From the NCBI GenBank assembly GCA_946811695.1, contig OX328126.1, forward strand, positions 7,578,197 to 7,642,196: a stretch of DNA of 64,000 nucleotides, in the 5' to 3' direction. Shown one piece after another: positions 57,459 to 64,000 of this stretch; the first letter of the stretch is position 1; the number at the start of each line of letters is the position of its first letter. The position numbers were made by a program, and so were the translations under genes. Under the pieces are notes generated by a model that saw only the letters and a program-made list of their open reading frames with translations, made no database searches and was not told the origin of the DNA. The DNA comes from Gonocerus acuteangulatus. Lineage: Eukaryota; Arthropoda; Insecta; Hemiptera; Coreidae.

Positions 57459-58736
57459 ATGACAAAAAGAAGGGTCGCCATCAACAAGAACTCTTCCAAC
57501 CAAGAATTGTCAAATACAGAAGGCAATACTGACATAACTATGAACCCAGATACTAAACTTGAAAACATCAGGTATCTCGTCATGAAAATGGACAGTAAGG
57601 ATCAATCATTCAATACAGTAAGCCCATTCGTTGTGGAAAGGTGGCTGAAAACATTTGGAAATAATATAGGCGTGACAAAAATAAAGAAGTCGGGAACCCT
57701 GCTTCTCTGTTGCTCAGAAAGAAGTGTAGCAATGAAACTGTGTGGTGAAAGAAATTTTTTTGGAACGAGCATTAATGTAAGTCCACACAAATCTTTAAAC
57801 TTCTCACGTGGAATATTCTCTTGTGAAGAAATTGTACATTTAGACGATGGGACAATTCTGGAAGAGCTTAAAGGTCAGAATGTTACCCATTTGAGAAGAT
57901 TTCAGACCAGGAACGCTCCTCGCAAGACACTTTTTGTTGCAACATTTAACAAGGACATACTCCCAGAAAAAATTAAAATTGGCTACATGGTAATATCTTT
58001 GAAAGAATACGTCCCTTCTCCATTAACCTGCTTTAAATGCTGGGGCTTCAATCATACAAGCAGAGGTTGTAAGAATACTGAAATTTGCCGAACATGCGCC
58101 GAAATGAAACATGAAAGATCTTGCGCAAGAACGCTCTGCACTAATTGTAAAGGAGATCACCCGGCCTATGACAGACAATGCCCGATCTACATCAAGGAGA
58201 CCCAGATCCTAAAGAAGATGGTTCAGGAAAAGCTGTCTTATGGAGAAGCTAGGAAGAGATTAACAAGTTCTCCAACTTCTTATGCCTCAAGAGTGAAGCA
58301 GTCTGTGGAAGAAATGAAGACTTCAGGCCTAAAACCAATAAATGCAGAACTGGAGCTCATCAAGGAACATCTCAAGTCTCTACAAGAGCAGCTACTTATA
58401 ATAGCTTCAAAGATTTTTGGGGAAGACGAGAAATTACAACATAAAGCTCTAGCTGCAAGAAAATTGACCGAAAAAACAAAATTCTTGACGAAAGGTCAAC
58501 AGAAACCAACTGATACTTCCCAGGAAGTTAAAGCATCTAAAGGCTCTAAAACATCTTGCTCTATTGACGAATGCATTAAATCCTGTTTGAGAGCTGATGT
58601 AGGTGATGCACTTGGTGATGCAAACTCCAAAACAATAGTGAGTAGTAAATCTAAAATATCTACAGACAAGGAAAAGGTTCAATTGAGATCATATGAAAAA
58701 AAAGGGAAGGAAGTAGCAAAACCTTTCATTTCTTGA
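57459..58736 (+). CDS. LINE ORF1, nucleic-acid-binding Gag-like protein
   Basis: 425 residues, intact. The ATG is the first in the element, about 75 nt from its 5' end. An RRM-like region is likely near residues 45-180. Residues 190-245 hold three cysteine/histidine knuckles: CFKCWGFNHTSRGC, CRTCAEMKHERSC and CTNCKGDHPAYDRQC. A Lys-rich, partly coiled-coil tail follows. ORF1p of I/Jockey LINEs binds element RNA. Similar length to relatives. Confidence 0.85.
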   Translation: MTKRRVAINKNSSNQELSNTEGNTDITMNPDTKLENIRYLVMKMDSKDQSFNTVSPFVVERWLKTFGNNIGVTKIKKSGTLLLCCSERSVAMKLCGERNFFGTSINVSPHKSLNFSRGIFSCEEIVHLDDGTILEELKGQNVTHLRRFQTRNAPRKTLFVATFNKDILPEKIKIGYMVISLKEYVPSPLTCFKCWGFNHTSRGCKNTEICRTCAEMKHERSCARTLCTNCKGDHPAYDRQCPIYIKETQILKKMVQEKLSYGEARKRLTSSPTSYASRVKQSVEEMKTSGLKPINAELELIKEHLKSLQEQLLIIASKIFGEDEKLQHKALAARKLTEKTKFLTKGQQKPTDTSQEVKASKGSKTSCSIDECIKSCLRADVGDALGDANSKTIVSSKSKISTDKEKVQLRSYEKKGKEVAKPFIS

Positions 58737-59346
58737 TTTGATTAACCAGTATATTTTCACATATAAGATACAGGTTAAAGAATCCACATATTACTACTCT
58801 AATCTTCTCATATTTTCTTCTGTTGCATTATTACTTCTTTCTTTATTTAAATTTAAAACATTATTTATAGGAAACCATTTAGTATCATTATTTTTTCTAG
58901 GCGTGAACATGGCTATCTCCTTCGTTTCTAATATAACCTTATTTGAATGTCAAACAAACAAAACTAATAAGGTTATCACACATGATTACAGAATCTCGAT
59001 AGGAGGTACTTGTAAATGCATTAAGTATTTAAATATTAAGCTTCATAGGATTGCCAATAACCTTATACGATTGAAAACTCTCACCAATCTAGTCTCTCCA
59101 ATAGGATTATTTCATTTTGGTTTCATTCTTGACTGTATTTCAAGGGAATTTAATTTTGTAATAATATCCTTTATGTCACCTCATATCTTACGCAGAATAT
59201 GTATACTCTCATATAATTTCGCTCAGGAGTTTTGGACATTTATGAGCCTTGAACCTAAAGAATCCCTTGGCACGCGTGAGTTGATAGCGGAACAATTCTC
59301 AACAAATATTCCAGGCTCACATATATTCCTACTGAATAATGGCTAA
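58717..59346 (+). other. Unexplained open frame between ORF1 and ORF2
   Basis: 209 codons without a stop, in the +1 frame relative to ORF1, in AT-rich DNA. The first ATG is at 58909 (145 residues). Its TAA overlaps the ORF2 ATG in ATGGCTAA (59339-59346). The predicted product has hydrophobic stretches (LLLLSLFKFKTLFIG, LVSLFFLGVNMAIS) but no recognised domain. It could be a third protein, a frameshifted ORF1 extension, or chance aided by T-richness. Confidence 0.4.
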
Positions 59347-62300
59347 CGCAAACTTCAAAATATTACAGTGGAATATGAACGGGTTCCAACGTCACAAAGA
59401 TGATCTAAAGCACCTAGTGCGATCTAACCAGTTCCAAATACTAGCACTACAGGAAACACATTTATCAGCAGACAGAAACACTTCACTATTAGGATATTCA
59501 TCATATAGATATGATTATACATTGGGAGGAAAGGCTTCAGGAGGCGTCGCTATATTCGTCAATGAGACAGTCTATAGTGAACCTATCTGAATCAGAAGCA
59601 CATTACAGGCGGTAGCTTGTACTGTCTACGCTCCCTTTAGGATGACCATTTGCAATATCTATCTTCCACCAAGTGATAGGGTTGACCCTACTGACTTACA
59701 GGACTTAATAACACAACTCCCTCGGCCTTTAATATTTCTCGGAGACCTGAACGCTCTTAGTACAATGTGGAACTCAAATGTTACTAATACGAGGGGAAGA
59801 ATCATTGAACATGTTCTAGATGTACATGACTTAATCCCCCTTAATGATGGTTCCCCCACTCACCTGTGCTCACGAACAGGAACGTTTTCAAACATCGATG
59901 TCACAACATGCTCGCCCGACATCCTTGTACGCTTCAAATGGGAAGTTAAAAAAGATCTCTACGATAGCGATCACTTTCCAATAGCTATAGAACTACAAAG
60001 CGTTCCTGAGCCGTTCCAGGTACCACCGAGATTGAATACTAAGAAAGCAGATTGGACAAAATACCAACAATACATTACAAACGAACTTAATTTCTCAAAC
60101 ATTGACACAATACAAGACTTCAACGAACTCGTAATTACAGCCGCTGAAAGCTCGATTCCAAAAACCAGGACCGTGAAGAAACACATCCCCGTTCCTTGGT
60201 GGAATGAACGATGCAAACAGGCAGTAAAGGAAAAACGTAGTGCTCTTAACAAATTCAGGCGAAGCCCCACTACTGAGTTCTTAATCAATTTCAAAAAAGC
60301 CAAAGCTACTTGCCGGCACATAATTAATGAAAGCAAAAGGCAATGTTGGGTAGACTTCTTGGCGACTTTAAACAGAAATACACCACAAAGTACACTATGG
60401 AATAATCTTCAAAAGATAACAAATAGAAAATATCGGACACCAATAAGTGGTTTAAAAGTAGAAGACTTAATCCTGACTGACTGTAAACATATAGCAGATG
60501 CTTTAGCAAAACATTTCAAAGATACCTGAACACAACCATGTACACAATACTGACATGACACAAAACCAATTGAACATTGTGACTCTACAAAAAGAAACTT
60601 CCCCTCTAGACGAACCATTTACTTTAGATGAACTAAACTACGCACTAACTAACAAAAAAGAAAACTCACCCGGACCAGACAGAATTACTTACAATATGCT
60701 AAGATACCTTCCCAACACTTGCCTTAAAGAACTATTGCGGCTTATGAACTCAGTATATGATTCGGGGCAAATCCCAGAATGTTGGACTACTAGCATCGTT
60801 ATTCCTATACTCAAACTTAACAAAGATAAATCTGAGGTTGCAAGTTACAGGCCGATATCACTTACCAGCTGTGTCTGCAAGATATTCGAGAAAATATTAA
60901 ACAGGAGGTTAATGTGGTACCTTGAATCGAAGCGTCTACTCTCGCCATATCAGTGCGGTTTCAGAGAAAGACATTCAACGCTGGACCATCTAGTTCGCCT
61001 AGAGTCTTACATCATCGATTCATTTCTCAATAAAAAGGCCGCACTAGTAGTATCCTTTGATATAAATAAAGCTTTTGACACAGTTTGGCAAAGAACAATT
61101 GTTTCTAAACTTTATGAATGGGGTATTCGGGGGAAATCATTTGAATTTATCAAGAGTTTCCTCTCGAATAGAACATTCAGAGTCAGAAATGGAACTTGCC
61201 TCTCAGATGTCTATAAACAAGAAATGGGAATTCCCCAAGGGAGCATATTGAGTACAACACTGTTCCTCATTGCTATGGATTCGGTTAGGCATCACATTCC
61301 TCCCGATGTACAGTACTGTTTATATGTTGACGATCTACTAATAATCCATTCATCCAAGACTGCAGAAGCTTCGCAAAACAGAATACAAGAAACAATACAA
61401 TCACTCGAAAACTGGACTGACTTAACAGGACTCAAATTTTCGACACATAAAACAAAGTCTATTTTATTTACACGAAAGAAACGCAATACCGACTATCATT
61501 TACATTTGTACAATACACCAATCCCACAGACAAACGTAATAAAATTCTTGGGTTTACTGTTTGACAAAAAACTTACATGGGTCCCCCAACTCCAGGAACT
61601 TGTCAAAAGATGTAAAAAATCGTTACACCTTTTGAGAGTTCTAGGTAACACTAGGTGGGGGGCTGATAGGAAAGTATTGCTAAACGTCTATCGAAGTTAT
61701 ACCAGGTCTCTTCTGGATTACGGATGCGTAGCTTACTCGTCTGCCAGGCCCACAACACTAAACATGCTCAATCCAATACATAACATTGGTATACGGTTAT
61801 CACTGGGTGCTTTTAGATCTAGTCCAGTGATCAGCCTGTACGCAGAAGCCGTCGAACCTCCTCTCAGTTATAGGAGAGCAGTATTATCGGCGGCGTATTA
61901 TTACAAACTTAAATCCCTGAATACTGAAACTTGCACGAACAATATCATGGAAAATGAGAATCTCGGTAAATATGAACAAAGGAGAAGCCATGTCCGACCA
62001 TTTATTGTAAGATTTCTCGAAATGGAAGAAATGTTTGACCTGGGACAATATAACATTACGACTCACAGACAAAGTTCGAACCCACCTTGGACGATACGGA
62101 ACTATGACATAGACTTAACTCTTACAAAATATCATAAAAAGGACCCACTTTCTACCTTACTACATACACACTACTTTACTGAATACTTAAAACATCACGA
62201 AAACTGCATTACAATTTTCACAGACGGATCGAAGACTGAATACGGAGTTGGCTCAGTAGCCGTTGTACAAGGAGAGATTTATGCCCAGAAGCTGCCTCCA

Positions 62301-63005
62301 TATGTAAACATTCTAGGGGCAGAACTATATGCTATCCTCCTTGCACTGATCAATACACCAAATACCCATCATAAACATATTATCATTTTCAGTGACTCGT
62401 TGGGTTCGCTGCAATGTCTCCAAAATATGTATACATGCCACCCCATATGCACTGAAATAAAAGATAAAATAAACGACTTACAGACTACAGGAAAACATAT
62501 AATACTCTCATGGCTGCCTGGACATAAAGACCTCGGACAAAATACGACAGCTGACAGGCATGCTAGACTTGTGACAGAAGAACAGACATACCAACATTTT
62601 GAACTATTCCACAAAGATGTTACTCGACATACTTGCAGAACCATACTCGACAAATGGCGACTTGATTGGCATACTGTGACTGACAATAAACTAAGGACTA
62701 TTAAACCGACTATTACAGACTGGACATCATCGTACAGGAGCTCACGCCGAGAAGAAGTAGTCCTTGCGAGACTAAGAATCGGCCATACACGCATTACCCA
62801 CGAGTACCTGATGACAAAAACGGACAAACCCAAATGCACGACTTGTAACACAGATCTTACTGTAAATCATATTCTAACAGACTGTCGGTTACGGCATAAC
62901 TTGGACATTCCTCATGACCTGACAGACATACTTTCTGAAGGCAGCCATTATATTAACACAATATTGACATATTTAAAAAACACTAACATGTACGACAAAA
63001 TATAA
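59339..63005 (+). pseudogene. LINE ORF2 (endonuclease-RT-RNase H), two lesions
   Basis: ATG at 59339. APE-type endonuclease: LQWNMNGFQRH, LALQETHLS, FLGDLNA and DSDHFPI. A TGA at 59588-59590 interrupts it early, and a frameshift near 60507-60529 separates endonuclease from RT. The RT frame (60555-63005) has SYRPISLTS, DINKAFDTV, GIPQGSILS and YVDD (61323-61334). RNase H follows: FTDGSKTEYG, GAELYAI, FSDSLGS and LPGHKDLGQNTTADRHAR. The C terminus has CTTCNTDLTVNHILTDC. Everything after the two breaks is well preserved, so inactivation is recent. A related fragment is at 27560-28120. Confidence 0.9.
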
Positions 63006-63329
63006 TACATAACCATAAGAATCCATTTCACCTTTTTTGCAATAATAATGAAATCTAATTCACTCTATTCATTAAATAAACACCTCATTCATTCTAATTT
63101 TATTTAATTATTTTTCTCTATACATATTTCTATTTAATTTTTGTTTCGTTTACTATTTATACCTTATACATACTTATCATTACTATACATCATTGTCTGT
63201 AGCAACTACTGTTTTGGAGTGACATCGTTAGGTTCAACACCTGCATCAGCTTAATACAGGGAATTAAATGCTCTTCGCTTTAGATGCGGAGCATCATCAT
63301 AAATAAATAAATAAATAAATAATTCCCAA

Positions 63330-63770
63330 TAGGCACCAGGAAACTTACAGTATCTTACGCAGAAATTACCTTCGCCCTTCTAAGCTTCGCTCTAGGAAAA
63401 TACTATTACAAATACTTTTCTCATTTACTGACCTTGTTTTACTAAAATATTCATATTTGTTAACAATTGTTTACTATTGTTTCTTCTTATGTATGTATTT
63501 TAAGTGATGAATTGCCCTTGTCGCGGTCTCACTAATAAACAAATAAATAAATAAATAAATAAAATATTCATTTTTCACTTAAATTCAACACAAAAAAACA
63601 ACAACCAATTGAAAACTGAGGCAAACAGAGACAAAAACCGTTTAAAAAAACGAAACACTTTCATATTTTAAGGACCGATTTCTCCAAATGAGATCGCTCT
63701 ACCAAACATTGCACATGAATCTTTTTTGTAGGAAATTTTATAAGCTTACGAATACCTGCGGCCTAGAGAT
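63330..63770. repeat. Dispersed repeat F, copy 3, interrupted
   Basis: CACCAGGAAACTTACAG...TATTACAAATACTTTTCTCA and AACAACAACCAATTGAAAAC match 54150-54420 and 49840-49990. It is interrupted by the 105-bp LINE tail at 63455-63559. Confidence 0.65.
63455..63559 (+). mobile_element. Severely truncated LINE tail with 12-bp target duplication
   Basis: 105 bp ending TAATAAACAAATAAATAAAT. TAAAATATTCAT occurs on both sides (63443-63454 and 63560-63571). It carries an AATAAA signal before a (AAAT)n tail. Confidence 0.8.
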
Positions 63771-63771
63771 A

Positions 63772-64000
63772 TAAGAATATATCCGAAAATCACTTTCAAC
63801 CAATGGAATGAAATGATCTCTCTTTCCTAAAAAAATAATTAAAAAAAAAAAAAATGAATTTTTCGTAGCAGTGAAATTGGCTTCCTCAACAACTTCATTG
63901 ATAGATAGATAGTCTTTATTAACATTAAAAAAAAAAAAAAAAAAATTGTAACTAATTATACAAATGTACATATAGAAGTCAAAAATTGTTGGAACATCGT
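63772..64000. other. AT-rich intron sequence with simple repeats
   Basis: Contains (GATA)n at 63899-63912, an A-run at 63929-63946 and no exon. Presumably still inside the gamma-glutamyltranspeptidase gene. Confidence 0.4.

Larger units (their letters stand above)
57384..63320 (+). mobile_element. Near-complete I-superfamily LINE in the GGT gene
   Basis: 5937 bp bounded by a 9-bp duplication AATTCCCAA (57375-57383 and 63321-63329). It has a short T-rich 5' UTR, ORF1 (57459-58736), an extra open frame (58717-59346), ORF2 (59339-63005; endonuclease, RT, RNase H, CCHC-like end) and a 3' UTR ending GCGGAGCATCATC and (ATAA)n. The RNase H favours the I group over Jockey itself. Two lesions disable ORF2. 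Confidence 0.9.

Overview
This is a eukaryotic nuclear window, AT-rich and crowded with transposons. The gene structures are GT-AG spliced, and the protein variants (Sec61 beta starting MPAPPSSTSVG, mitochondrial glycerol-3-phosphate dehydrogenase with EF-hands, Protein C10) look like an arthropod, most probably an insect. The order cannot be fixed from sequence alone. No prokaryotic operons, CRISPR arrays or rRNA genes were seen.

Host genes, left to right: a single-exon VAP/MSP-domain membrane protein (1426-1926, minus); Protein C10 (C12orf57 family), three coding exons, complete (14712-15206, minus); mitochondrial FAD-dependent glycerol-3-phosphate dehydrogenase GPD2, 13 coding exons reassembled here into one unbroken 723-residue reading frame over 29.7 kb (16155-45836, plus); SEC61B, four coding exons, complete at 96 residues (47684-53581, minus); and two internal exons of a gamma-glutamyltranspeptidase (56156-56588, plus) whose 5' exons were not found and whose 3' exons lie beyond the window. 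Protein C10 and GPD2 are divergent, with their start codons about 0.95 kb apart.

The rest is mostly mobile DNA. The best-preserved element is a Ty3/gypsy LTR retrotransposon in GPD2 intron 7 (31606-36939) with identical 165-bp LTRs. Its gag and pol share one reading frame and are separated by a single UGA followed by a potential hairpin. A nearly complete I-superfamily LINE (57384-63320, 9-bp target duplication) sits in the transpeptidase gene; it carries one premature stop, one frameshift and an unexpected third open frame between ORF1 and ORF2. An RLE-type LINE relic (about 3035-6404, minus) is interrupted by a Helentron-like element, and a second copy of the same LINE tail about 3 kb away preserves the empty site.

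Dispersed families seen several times include a tRNA-derived SINE (nine copies, one with a perfect 15-bp target duplication), a second SINE group with a tRNA-Glu-like head, three Helitron-type elements, several MITEs with readable target duplications, Penelope-like terminal repeats with hammerhead-ribozyme-like cores, LINE 3' tails, minisatellites, long (TA)n tracts and two strong DNA palindromes.

GPD2 (inner-membrane electron shuttle) and SEC61B (ER translocon) are housekeeping genes. Their exons appear intact despite introns up to 7.9 kb that are largely built from these repeats.
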